Positions 7,782-14,518 of a stretch of DNA of 52,417 nt are shown here, piece by piece; the stretch's first letter is position 1, and each line of letters begins with the position of its first letter. The notes under the pieces were generated by a model. The model had not been told where the DNA came from. It searched no databases and was given only the letters and a program-made list of their open reading frames with translations. Both the position numbers and the translations under genes were made by a program. The stretch covers positions 1 through 52,417 of the IMG/VR virus record IMGVR_UViG_3300045116_000082, one strand, 5' to 3'. Source of the stretch: a virus.

Positions 7782-8079
7782 CGTCGTCCTCCCTGCGGGC
7801 GCTACTGCCCGCGTTGCATTCCCCCCGTTAAACGCCTCCCGGCCGAGGCGCTCGACGCGGGGAGCGGAGAAGAATGAGGCCGCTCGGTTTCGTGTGCCAG
7901 CCTGTTTGTTATCCGAGCCGTTACCGCTGGTTGGCCTCACCTTGCCCCGCTCACCTTGGTTGCTATCGCACGCGACCGTCAGCGACGGTCAGAATCGCAC
8001 CGCGCCCTCCAATCTTGCGTTTGCTGAGATGCCGTTACATCCCGCGCGTCGCTAGGTCATGACAGTTACCTCCTCCCGC
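7782..8079 (-). promoter_or_regulatory. Structured intergenic leader of the helicase gene
   Basis: About 300 bases without a convincing gene. It contains a perfect 7 bp inverted repeat with a 3-base loop at 7974-7990 (GACCGTC/GACGGTC), a GCTCGG/CCGAGC pair enclosing 7882-7918, a GCGGGC/GCCCGC hairpin at 7795-7812 right before the helicase Shine-Dalgarno, and a strong Shine-Dalgarno followed by a two-codon reading frame at 8052-8060. No clear promoter is seen. It may control helicase translation. Confidence 0.5.
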
Positions 8080-9516
8080 CTACTTCCGCGCCGCCGCCGA
8101 CAGCCACACGGCGAGACGCGCTCCCACCGTGCACAACGCGCGGTGGTAGGCGTCCGACAGATGGTCGCTGGCGTAGTAGTGGCCGAACTCGTGGATGAGC
8201 AGTTCCAGCCACCGCGTCGTGCCCTGCGGGTCGAACCACTGCTCGCCGAGACGCGCCACGTTCACCGTCAGCTCGCCGCTCCCGAAGCACGCCGTGAACG
8301 GCCACCCCCGGTCCTGCGCGAACCGCACGTACAGTTCCGCGCCGGGCCTCTGGATGGCGGCGCCGTAGGCGTCTGCTGCGAACGCCGCCCATGACTGCAT
8401 CTCCGGCGTCAGCTCGGTCCGCAGCTTCAGCGGCGTGCCGTCCTTGCTGAAGGGCTTCGGCGACGGCGTCACCTGCCCGGCCGGGCGGATGGCCGAGGCC
8501 GCCCGCACGTTGTCCCATTCAGCCCGCGTCAGCGCGCCGCCGGTCACGACCGTATACCCGGCGACGACGGCCAGCTTGTTCGCTTCCGGGTCCGACGGAT
8601 CGAACGCCACGCGCTTCTCACCGAACCGCAAGCCCATCACCGTCGTGACGGCCTCCGGCTTCACGTCCGGCGACGCCAGTGCGTCACGTACCCACGCCTC
8701 CGTCGCCGCCTGCTTCGGCAAGCGGTCATGCATCAGGTTGAGCACCGCCGTCCGCAGCGCGCGCCGGTACGACGGCGGCACGTTGTCCCGCTCGATGTTG
8801 AGCGGCACCTTCTGCTGGACGTCGTAGTGCCACTCGTCGCCCATCGGCACGACCGGCACGCCCAGCTCGTAGAGCCAGCCGCCGTCTGCCGCGTGGAGCC
8901 GCACCGCGACCGTCCGCGTCACCCGGCGGAGCACGCCCGTCTCGTCGGCTACCTCCGTCGGCAACGCCACCTGCAGCGTCGCTATCGGCACCTTCGCCGG
9001 GAGCACGTCCCCGTTCAGCGTGACCTCAACGCCGGGCGGCAGCAACATCCGCCGAACCGTTCCGAGCGCTTCCTCGGCCTCGGCCTTCGTCAAGGTCAGT
9101 TCCGCCTCGACGATGGTGCCGCGCTCCGTGTGCTTCCCGGTCCGGCGCCGCCCGCCGTCATCGAACACCACCGAGCCGGTCGTCGACGTGATGCGCGCCG
9201 AACGCGCTGCCGCCAGCACGAACTTCTCGCCTGCGTTGAACCGCCCGGCCTTCGACGGGTCCGCCACCTTGTAGCTCGGCGCGAACAGCCGGTATGCGTG
9301 CGACAGGTCGGCGAAGCCGCCCGGCGCATCGTCCGTCACGCTCAGGCGCCAGCTCCGCCCCCCGACCGGCTCCAGCCGCGCGTCGACCCGCGTCACGCCC
9401 GTCTCATCGAGCGCGTTGCGGATCAGTTCCGTCAGCAGGTAGCCGTTGCCCCGGCGGGCGAGCGTCTTCGCCAGCCCGTCGAGGTCCGTCTCGATCCACT
9501 CGTTCCGTCGGCTCAT
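8080..9516 (-). CDS. GHKL ATPase fused to HExxH metallopeptidase-like domain
   Basis: A 478-residue protein. The N-terminus has the GHKL ATP-binding boxes: ELIRNALDETG (30-40), TDDAPGGF (61-68) and GRFNAGEK (91-98), as in Hsp90, MutL and topoisomerase VI. The C-terminus has HEFGHYYASDH, with H442, E443, H446 and H452 in metzincin spacing but without the usual glycine. ATP-dependent conformational change is expected for the first domain; zinc hydrolysis by the second is inferred from the motif alone. The ATG at 9516 follows GAAGGAGGTCGGCA. It is followed by the helicase gene. Confidence 0.85.
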   Translation of the reverse strand: MSRRNEWIETDLDGLAKTLARRGNGYLLTELIRNALDETGVTRVDARLEPVGGRSWRLSVTDDAPGGFADLSHAYRLFAPSYKVADPSKAGRFNAGEKFVLAAARSARITSTTGSVVFDDGGRRRTGKHTERGTIVEAELTLTKAEAEEALGTVRRMLLPPGVEVTLNGDVLPAKVPIATLQVALPTEVADETGVLRRVTRTVAVRLHAADGGWLYELGVPVVPMGDEWHYDVQQKVPLNIERDNVPPSYRRALRTAVLNLMHDRLPKQAATEAWVRDALASPDVKPEAVTTVMGLRFGEKRVAFDPSDPEANKLAVVAGYTVVTGGALTRAEWDNVRAASAIRPAGQVTPSPKPFSKDGTPLKLRTELTPEMQSWAAFAADAYGAAIQRPGAELYVRFAQDRGWPFTACFGSGELTVNVARLGEQWFDPQGTTRWLELLIHEFGHYYASDHLSDAYHRALCTVGARLAVWLSAAARK

Positions 9517-9530
9517 TGCCGACCTCCTTC

Positions 9531-9797
9531 CTAGAGAGTTGACAGCAACTCCTTCACCGCCCGCTTGGAGCACTCCGGGCACGTCCGCATCAGGGCGCTG
9601 AACGGCCCCTTGTCCGTCCCGCAGCAGGCGCAACGCGGCGGCGCCCACGTGACCTTCTTCCCCATGCGGCGCATCGCCGCATCGAAGTCCAGCTTGGTCT
9701 TCGCCCACTCCTCATCCGTCGTCCCCGGCCGCCGCAACAGCGGCATCGAGCGTGGCCCGTACTGCTCCAGCTTGCCGACCTTCGCTTGCTTCTTCAT
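9531..9797 (-). CDS. Small zinc-ribbon protein
   Basis: An 88-residue basic protein with two cysteine pairs, CACC and CPEC (about residues 56-74), which should bind one zinc ion. Its N-terminal half is basic and helical. The ATG at 9797 follows GGAGG by seven bases and overlaps the end of another zinc-binding protein gene. Possibly nucleic-acid binding; the target is unknown. Confidence 0.7.
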   Translation of the reverse strand: MKKQAKVGKLEQYGPRSMPLLRRPGTTDEEWAKTKLDFDAAMRRMGKKVTWAPPRCACCGTDKGPFSALMRTCPECSKRAVKELLSTL

Positions 9798-10051
9798 GAC
9801 GTAGCCTCCTTCGCCGCCCGACGGCGGCAACGCGGACACTCATACGCAACGCCTTGCCCTTCCCGCCAGTACCGGGCATAGAAGTCGGCGGCGTATGCCC
9901 CGACCGGACGCCCAGTCATCTTGTCCTTCAAGGCCTCCGTGCGCTCGTAGCCGCACGGCCAGCGGTACGTAACCTTGGGACCGTCGTGCCGGAGCACGTA
10001 GGCGCGGGGCCGAATCCCGCACAGCGTGAGTAGCTTCTTCATCACCGCCAT
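9794..10051 (-). CDS. Small zinc-ribbon-like protein
   Basis: About 85 residues, starting at the ATG five bases after GGAGG (a GTG directly before it is a less likely start). It has a cysteine near residue 33 (WPCGYE) and a CPRC pair near residue 72, with aromatic residues between (FYARYWREGQGVAYECPRC). The C-terminus is basic. The coding end contains a GCCGCC/GGGCGGC hairpin directly before the next ribosome binding site. Confidence 0.7.
   Translation of the reverse strand: MAVMKKLLTLCGIRPRAYVLRHDGPKVTYRWPCGYERTEALKDKMTGRPVGAYAADFYARYWREGQGVAYECPRCRRRAAKEATS
9813..9828 (-). promoter_or_regulatory. RBS-proximal GC hairpin
   Basis: GCCGCCGTCGGGCGGC on the minus strand folds into a short GC hairpin directly before the Shine-Dalgarno of the next gene. 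It lies inside the coding end of the upstream gene. Similar hairpins stand before four other starts between 10.8 and 12.5 kb. Confidence 0.5.
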
Positions 10052-10061
10052 CACGCCCTCC

Positions 10062-10799
10062 TCAGTCGCAGTCCAGCGACATCACGAAGATGTTCGGCAC
10101 GCTGAAGAACGCCGCGAGCGCTGCCGACCCCGGCTGCGCCCAGTTGTTAAGCCGTGACCGCTTGGCGCTGATCTGGTAGCCGACCCCGAACCCGGCCGGA
10201 GTGAACGAGTGCGTGCCGCCGCCCTGCAGCGTCGCGCTGATCTCCGCCCGCTGCTCCGGCGTCACCAGCCACCGGCCGGTCGGCAGCCCCGGCACCTCCA
10301 CGCTCGTCGCGTGACGGGTGCGGACCTCCGCGACCTTCTCCACCTGCTTCGCCAGCTCATACTCGACGGCGAGGTGCGTATCCTCCGGCTCGATATAGAA
10401 GCTGTCGCTGACGCCCCGCGCGTCGAACGAGAAGCGGCCCTGCGGCGTCGTGAAGTACGTGTGCCCGGTCGCGGCGAAGTACGTATCATCTTCGCTGCTC
10501 GGCACGACGAGGATCGCGATGTCCCGATCCTTGCTGGCCGCTTCGTAGACCAGCGCGACATCCTCGCCCGTCACGTTGTACCGCTCGTCGGGCGTCGGTG
10601 GCCGCACCGTCCCGGTCAGCCCGGCCGGAGCTACGATGCTCCGCAGCCACGCCTCGACGCCGAGATTGGCCAGCGTGCCCGGCTTCCGCTTCCGGGCGTT
10701 CAGCTCCGCCGCCTTCCGCTTGTCGCGCGTCGCGCACGGCGCGCAGCGCGGCTTCGTGGTGTAACGAACGTGGCACCCCTCGCAAACGTGTCGCTTCAT
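10062..10799 (-). CDS. Hypothetical protein with N-terminal zinc ribbon
   Basis: A 245-residue protein. CEGC and CAPC (residues 5-22) form a zinc ribbon, followed by a basic stretch (RDKRKAAELNARKRKPG). The rest is a mixed domain with VLVVPSSEDDTYFAATGHTYFTTPQGRFSF and a helical VEYELAKQVEKVAEV, of no family I recognise. Its mRNA leader carries structured element R1. GGGAGGGACCG precedes the start. DNA or RNA binding is plausible from the ribbon. Confidence 0.75.
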   Translation of the reverse strand: MKRHVCEGCHVRYTTKPRCAPCATRDKRKAAELNARKRKPGTLANLGVEAWLRSIVAPAGLTGTVRPPTPDERYNVTGEDVALVYEAASKDRDIAILVVPSSEDDTYFAATGHTYFTTPQGRFSFDARGVSDSFYIEPEDTHLAVEYELAKQVEKVAEVRTRHATSVEVPGLPTGRWLVTPEQRAEISATLQGGGTHSFTPAGFGVGYQISAKRSRLNNWAQPGSAALAAFFSVPNIFVMSLDCD

Positions 10800-10904
10800 C
10801 GGTCCCTCCCTTCGCCGCCCTATTGCGGCTGACCTGCCTCATCAGGCCGTGGGCGGTCATCCCACGACTACCGGCGGCGCGCTGGCCGCCGGTTATCGGC
10901 TCGT
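10800..10904 (-). ncRNA. Structured leader R1 (homologous to R2)
   Basis: A ~100 nt element directly before the zinc-ribbon gene. On the minus strand: CCGATA, a 9 bp stem ACCGGCGGC/GCCGCCGGT with a 6-base loop, AGTCG, CGTGGG pairing with CCCACG, GCCT/AGGC, and a GCCGCAATAGGGCGGC hairpin just before the Shine-Dalgarno. The same order occurs in R2 (11903-12015) with different bases in the loop of the long stem. A cis-regulatory RNA or a protein-binding site is likely; the class is unknown. Confidence 0.55.
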
Positions 10905-11117
10905 TCATGCCGCGCGCCCGACGCCCCACTCGGCCCGCAGCAACTCGTGGACCCGGCTCACCGTCGCCGGTCCTGCGCCCTCGGCTCGCGCCCAAAGCTG
11001 CTCCTGCCGCCCGTGGAACTCATCGCGCCCGATCTCGCCGCGCTCCAGTCGCGTCACGTTGTCCTTTAACGCGACGTAGACGTTCAGCGCGACGGCCTTG
11101 CTCACCGCCGCTCGCAT
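10905..11117 (-). CDS. Hypothetical small helical protein
   Basis: A 70-residue protein from an ATG behind GGAGGTGACG. It is nearly all helix (AVSKAVALNVYVALKDNVTRLERGEIGRDEFHGRQEQLW) and could be a dimeric coiled coil. Its leader carries a GCCGCCGTAGGGCGGC hairpin and it is followed by leader R1. Family not recognised. Confidence 0.65.
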   Translation of the reverse strand: MRAAVSKAVALNVYVALKDNVTRLERGEIGRDEFHGRQEQLWARAEGAGPATVSRVHELLRAEWGVGRAA

Positions 11118-11128
11118 CGTCACCTCCT

Positions 11129-11144
11129 GCCGCCCTACGGCGGC
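11129..11144 (-). promoter_or_regulatory. RBS-proximal GC hairpin
   Basis: GCCGCCGTAGGGCGGC just upstream of the GGAGGTGACG Shine-Dalgarno; same position and form as the hairpins at 9813, 10814, 11923 and 12513. Confidence 0.5.
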
Positions 11145-11158
11145 CCGGTAGCGCACCC

Positions 11159-11902
11159 CTACTGCGCCAGCACCGCCAGCGCGTCCGTCGTCTCATCAGC
11201 TGCCGCCTTCGGCGCGCGCTCGCGGGCCACACGCGCCTCATCCTTGTCGCCCCAGTACAGGCCAACCGGATTACGGAACGTCGCCTCAGCCTCAGCTACC
11301 AGTTCCACCATCTCGCGGTAGAGCGCGATGGCCGCCGTCGCCTCCGCTACGGTGCGCGACGTCGAGGACCAGCTCACGTCGCCGCACATCGCGTACTTCT
11401 CGACCCTATCTGACGGGTCATCCGGGTTCACGATGACGTCGACGCGCTCAAACTTCAGCGTCGCCGAGCAACCGACGGCCCACGCCCGCTCGACCGTCAG
11501 GTGCAACGACGAACCGCAGTAGTTGCTGATACGGAGGCCGCGCAGCTTGTATTCCTTCAGCCACGCCATGATCTCCGTGCTGCGCTCCCTCATCGACGCC
11601 CACGCCTTCGCCTGCCGGAAGTGGTCGCGCTTGTGGTTGAGCGCCTTCTGCGCGGCGTAGTAGCGCGAGCACTCCGCATCGACGCGCTCGGTGAGGCGCT
11701 TCTCGAACGCCTCGCGGTAGATCGCCGTCAGCTCCGGGTCCGGCTCGCCGAGCTGCGTCTGCGCGTCCCAAACAACCGCCGCCTCCGAGATGAACCGACG
11801 CCGCTCGTCGTAGTTCTTCTCACCAACCCCGCCCGGCAACGTCACGCCGTTTGCCGCCACCGCCGCCACCTCCCGCACCGCCTTCTTCGTCAGCTTCGCC
11901 AT
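11159..11902 (-). CDS. Hypothetical protein, 247 aa
   Basis: Starts at the ATG behind GGAGGTGTGTG. Largely helical, with a long charged region (YREAFEKRLTERVDAECSRYYAAQKALNHKRDHFRQAKAWASM, about residues 60-100) likely to be coiled coil, then a beta segment (SSLHLTVERAWAVGCSATLKFERVDVIV) and an alanine-rich end. Its mRNA leader is structured element R2. I do not recognise the family. Confidence 0.72.
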   Translation of the reverse strand: MAKLTKKAVREVAAVAANGVTLPGGVGEKNYDERRRFISEAAVVWDAQTQLGEPDPELTAIYREAFEKRLTERVDAECSRYYAAQKALNHKRDHFRQAKAWASMRERSTEIMAWLKEYKLRGLRISNYCGSSLHLTVERAWAVGCSATLKFERVDVIVNPDDPSDRVEKYAMCGDVSWSSTSRTVAEATAAIALYREMVELVAEAEATFRNPVGLYWGDKDEARVARERAPKAAADETTDALAVLAQ

Positions 11903-12015
11903 CACACACCTCCTTGCTACCTGCCGCCCCATGCGGCATCGGGCTGCCTCGTCAGGTCGTGGGCGCCCATCCCGCGACTACCGGCGGCCGTCCGCCGCCG
12001 GTTATCGGCTCATGC
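11903..12015 (-). ncRNA. Structured leader R2 (homologous to R1)
   Basis: Shares with R1 the order CCGATA, 9 bp stem ACCGGCGGC/GCCGCCGGT (here with loop GGACG), AGTCGYGGGATG, CCCACGRCCTGAYGAGGCAG and a GCCGC/GCGGC hairpin before the Shine-Dalgarno. Overall identity looks above 80 percent, with differences gathered in loops. The downstream proteins are not alike, so the element is probably not a gene duplication remnant. Confidence 0.55.
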
Positions 12016-12498
12016 CTAGCTGCGCTCGTCGAAGAACGCCCCGCATTCTTCCCACGCGCCGTCTTCGTTGAAGATCATCTCCGCGCCGCCGTACGCCGGG
12101 GTCGCGTAGATGTCGCCGCCCTCCCAGAACGGGTGAGGCATACCGCCGTCGTTGTACGTCGCGTCCATCTCGCGGATCAGCACCGTCGCCTCATCCAGCG
12201 TCATCCACGGCGTCTCCGAATCCAGCGGCAGTCTCGCCCCGTCGCCGCTCGCTACGACGTCGATGCGGTAGACGTCGTCATCGAACCGCGCCAGCTTCAC
12301 CTCGTGGCCGATCAGTTCGACCAGCGAACCGTCGAAGCGCACGGCGTAGAACACCGCGTACCCCGGCTCGTCGCCCCACTGCTCCACTTCCATCTTCCTG
12401 ACCAGCACCAGCTCGCCCTCCATCTCGCGAGTCGGGTGATGGTCGCGCCCGCAGTACCCGTCCATGTCCACCTTCGCAATACGCAGCACCATCGCCAT
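12016..12498 (-). CDS. Hypothetical acidic protein, 160 aa
   Basis: Starts at the first ATG after GGAGGGAGGTAACG. An acidic, mostly beta protein (EGELVLVRKMEVEQW; YAVFYAVRFDGSLVELIGHEVKLARFDDDVYRIDVVA) with a tryptophan- and glycine-rich C-terminal part (HPFWEGGDIYATPAYGGAEM). No known domain seen. Transcribed from the same strand as the tRNA-like punctuated block and separated from it by 250 non-coding bases. Confidence 0.72.
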   Translation of the reverse strand: MAMVLRIAKVDMDGYCGRDHHPTREMEGELVLVRKMEVEQWGDEPGYAVFYAVRFDGSLVELIGHEVKLARFDDDVYRIDVVASGDGARLPLDSETPWMTLDEATVLIREMDATYNDGGMPHPFWEGGDIYATPAYGGAEMIFNEDGAWEECGAFFDERS

Positions 12499-12749
12499 CG
12501 TTACCTCCCTCCGCCGCCCTATTGCGGCTCGTCCCTTCCGCGCAAACCGGGACAGGCTCTCAGCATCTCGCCGGTGGTTCGTCCGGAAGCTCCGCGTGAC
12601 GTTACGTGTACCAGCTAACGTCGCCGCTCCCCGGTCCCTGCGCTACGTGTCGCCGTAGCGTTCATGCCAGCCTGCGCTGCCTGTCTATCTGGGGTTGCGA
12701 TACTCCCCCTGCCCGGCCTGCGCGCAAGGGACGAACCCCTGCGCCGACG
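12499..12749 (-). promoter_or_regulatory. Structured non-coding spacer
   Basis: No gene is seen. The RNA could form GACGTTA/TAACGTC (12598-12622, 7 bp perfect, 11-base loop), CGCTACG/CGTAGCG (12641-12660, 7 bp), a GCGCAGGG/CCCTTGCGC hairpin near 12720-12742, and the GCCGCAATAGGGCGGC hairpin at 12513-12528 before the next Shine-Dalgarno. The first could also be an operator. No consensus promoter stands out. Confidence 0.45.
12513..12528 (-). promoter_or_regulatory. RBS-proximal GC hairpin
   Basis: GCCGCAATAGGGCGGC, identical to the copy in leader R1, lies directly before GGAGGGAGGTAACG and the start at 12498. Confidence 0.55.
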
Positions 12750-12986
12750 TTAACCGGTTATCCCGTCGAGGCGATCTGCGTAGCGCATCGCCTCCCGTGC
12801 CGTCTTGAAACCAACCGAGTCCGCATGACGTCCGGTCGGCGTATACCGCGACGCCGGGGCGCCGGGCTTCGGGCGGGGGCCGTAGAGCCACCACCACTTC
12901 CCTGCAGACATCGGCGCATTACGAACGTGCCAGCGGCTATCGCTAGAATGCCAATCGCCCGTGTTCGCCTTCGCCCAGCGTGTCAT
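12750..12986 (-). CDS. Hypothetical protein, 78 aa
   Basis: A basic protein rich in tryptophan and histidine near its start (GDWHSSDSRWHVRNAPMSAGKWWWLYGPRPKPG) with a C-terminal helix (FKTAREAMRYADRLDG). ATG behind GGAGGTGAGCG. It follows the gene upstream by three bases, without a tRNA-like element between them. Function unknown. Confidence 0.65.
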   Translation of the reverse strand: MTRWAKANTGDWHSSDSRWHVRNAPMSAGKWWWLYGPRPKPGAPASRYTPTGRHADSVGFKTAREAMRYADRLDGITG

Positions 12987-12989
12987 CGC

Positions 12990-13457
12990 TCACCTCCCGC
13001 CGTTCCGCTCGTAGTCGGCGCGCTCGACCTCGCCGACCACCTCCCACGTCCGCCCGCCCTCGACCTGCTGCGTGTGCAGGTACGCCGTCGCGTCCTGTCC
13101 GTCGCGCCGACCCGCGACGCGCACGAGCCGCTCGCCGCGCCCGTCGATGGTCGAGCTGATGCCGCCGACCACGTCGGCCTCCGTCCAGCCGATCATCATC
13201 ACGTAGGCCAGCGCCGCCGCCGCCGGGTTGAACGCCAGGCCGCTGTCCGGCACCACCGTCAGGCGCATCCGCCGCGCCCACGCCTTCGCCGACCGCGTGC
13301 TCCACGTCTCCTTGTAGACCTCGCCGGTCTTCGCATCGATGACGTCGACGCACGGCCGGTCCCCGGTCGGCCCGGCGTAGACGCCGAACGCGAAGAACAC
13401 CCGCTCCGCTCCGCGCTGCTGCAACTTCCGCTCCGAGTAGTTGATCGGCCTCCGCAT
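12990..13457 (-). CDS. Hypothetical protein behind tRNA-like element 1
   Basis: A 155-residue protein; start at the ATG after GGGAGGGACA, just downstream of element TLE1. It has a beta-rich first half (AERVFFAFGVYAG; PCVDVIDAKTGEVYKETWSTRSAKAW) and a second half with ERLVRVAGRRDGQDATAYLHTQQ. No family recognised. A longer in-frame start would run into the tRNA-like element and is less likely. Confidence 0.72.
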   Translation of the reverse strand: MRRPINYSERKLQQRGAERVFFAFGVYAGPTGDRPCVDVIDAKTGEVYKETWSTRSAKAWARRMRLTVVPDSGLAFNPAAAALAYVMMIGWTEADVVGGISSTIDGRGERLVRVAGRRDGQDATAYLHTQQVEGGRTWEVVGEVERADYERNGGR

Positions 13458-13492
13458 TGTCCGTCCCTCCCTGAATGACCACCATCGGTCTG

Positions 13493-13557
13493 GGGCCAAC
13501 GCCGGACTCGAACCGGACGCCGTATTACTACGGCGGGCGCCCCGCGCGCCGCTGGCC
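13493..13557 (-). ncRNA. tRNA-like element TLE1
   Basis: Acceptor-type stem GGCCAGC/GTTGGCC (one G-U), two central hairpins (GGCGC/GCGCC and GCCGTA-GTAA-TACGGC with a GNRA loop) and a T-arm CCGG-TTCGAGT-CCGG. Directly followed by C-CAGACC and the GACCGATGGTGGTC hairpin, then GGGAGGG. It has four helices like a cloverleaf but no anticodon arm of normal size. It fills the whole gap between two genes. Confidence 0.75.
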
Positions 13558-13564
13558 TGTCATG

Positions 13565-14161
13565 CTACCACCCGCGCACCGACTCCAGCAGCAGCGCCTG
13601 CGCCGCCGCCTCTGCCTGCGCCGTGAGGTTCGAGAGCGGCGACGTGCTGCGCTTCGGCCACCGCGCCGCCTGCCACACCGCGCGCTCCAGCTGATTCACG
13701 ACCGCGTCGAGCGTCGCGTTGTCCTTCGTCAGCCACGCCCGCACGTCCTTCACGACCTTCACCTGCGCCGCCGCCGCGACCGCGTCGTCGCCCCACTCGA
13801 AGGCGTAGTGCAGCCCGTTCTGCTCGGCCTTCTCCTGCCACTCGCGCAGCACGTACCCGCTGCTCTGTTCCATGTAGTCGAGCTGCCGGGCGAACGCGGC
13901 GTTCCTCTCGGCCGTCTTGACCTCCGGCAACTGCCGGTGCGCCTGCGCCCACGTCGCCAGCGCCGCGCTCTCGAACGCGTCACAGTAGTCGTCGACCGGC
14001 TTGATCTTCCGCGCCGCCTGCCACTCCATCGCCGCCAGCCGCAGCGCCGCCTTCACCGCCTGCCTCTCCAGCCGGACGTTGTCGCCCGTCGCGGTGAAAC
14101 GCTCACCGTGTTCCTTCCCGTCCTTCTGCCCTTCGACCGTCGCCGCATTCTGCTTCGCCAT
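13565..14161 (-). CDS. Hypothetical helical protein behind TLE2
   Basis: A 198-residue, almost wholly helical protein (VRLERQAVKAALRLAAMEWQAARK; VKTAERNAAFARQLDYMEQSS; QLERAVWQAARW). The ATG at 14161 follows GGGAGGTGAGTG. No catalytic motif is visible and no family is recognised. It is flanked by TLE2 before and TLE1 after. Confidence 0.72.
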   Translation of the reverse strand: MAKQNAATVEGQKDGKEHGERFTATGDNVRLERQAVKAALRLAAMEWQAARKIKPVDDYCDAFESAALATWAQAHRQLPEVKTAERNAAFARQLDYMEQSSGYVLREWQEKAEQNGLHYAFEWGDDAVAAAAQVKVVKDVRAWLTKDNATLDAVVNQLERAVWQAARWPKRSTSPLSNLTAQAEAAAQALLLESVRGW

Positions 14162-14192
14162 CACTCACCTCCCGTTGACCGTGATTGGTCTG

Positions 14193-14246
14193 GGGCGCAC
14201 GCTGGACTCGAACCAGCCGAGCGGCCCCGCGAGGCCGTCGTGCGTC
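14193..14246 (-). ncRNA. tRNA-like element TLE2
   Basis: 54 nt. Acceptor stem GACGCAC/GTGCGCC (one A-C mismatch), central hairpin CGGCC-TCGCGG-GGCCG, T-arm GCTGG-TTCGAGT-CCAGC. Followed by C-CAGACC, the GACCAATCACGGTC hairpin and GGGAGGTGAGTG. Nearly identical to TLE7, which pairs fully, so one of the two is a recent copy. Confidence 0.78.
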
Positions 14247-14260
14247 ACCTACGCCCGCCG

Positions 14261-14398
14261 CTAGAACCCGCCGCTGAACGTGAACGTGAACACGTCCTCG
14301 TTGCTGCTGTTCGTCGCCTCGAAGCAGACGCCCTGCCGCACCAGCTCCGCCGCGAACTTCGCCGCTTCGACTACGCCGTAGACCTTGACCACGTACAT
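14261..14398 (-). CDS. Small hypothetical protein behind TLE3
   Basis: A 45-residue protein, below usual calling length. It opens MYVVKVYGVVEAAKFAAEL, continues VRQGVCFEATNSSNED and ends VFTFTFSGGF, which reads as a small beta-alpha-beta domain. ATG behind GGGAGGTGAGTG, exactly as in the neighbouring gene, and bounded by TLE3 and TLE2. The ribosome binding site and the regular spacing make it convincing in spite of its length. Confidence 0.72.
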   Translation of the reverse strand: MYVVKVYGVVEAAKFAAELVRQGVCFEATNSSNEDVFTFTFSGGF

Positions 14399-14429
14399 CA
14401 CTCACCTCCCGTTGACCGTCATTGGTCTG

Positions 14430-14494
14430 AGACGTCGTGCCGGAATCGGACCGGCCGGGGCGGGCACCGTCGCCCGCCCCTACCCACTCGCGTC
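14430..14494 (-). ncRNA. tRNA-like element TLE3 (divergent)
   Basis: T-arm GCCGG-TCCGATT-CCGGC (loop altered at the second base), a very strong central hairpin GGGGCGGGC/GCCCGCCCC (9 bp, loop GACGGT), and an interrupted acceptor stem GACG/CGTC plus GTG/CAC. Followed by T-CAGACC, the GACCAATGACGGTC hairpin and GGGAGGTGAGTG. The least regular of the set. Confidence 0.65.
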
Positions 14495-14518
14495 GCTACT
14501 TCACTCCACTCCGCTCCG

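Noticed and set aside
7782-7940. N-terminal extension of the helicase to position 7940
   Set aside because: The extension has no ribosome binding site, covers inverted repeats and precedes the natural start that has an ideal GGGAGG.
10833-10850. Hammerhead ribozyme (CTGATGAG in R1, CTGACGAG in R2)
   Set aside because: There is no GAAA box after a stem II and no matching stems I and III; only the first core segment is present.
12720-12745. A tRNA-like element behind the 78-residue protein gene (loop with TTCGT)
   Set aside because: It folds as a plain hairpin, without T-loop consensus, acceptor stem or trailer.
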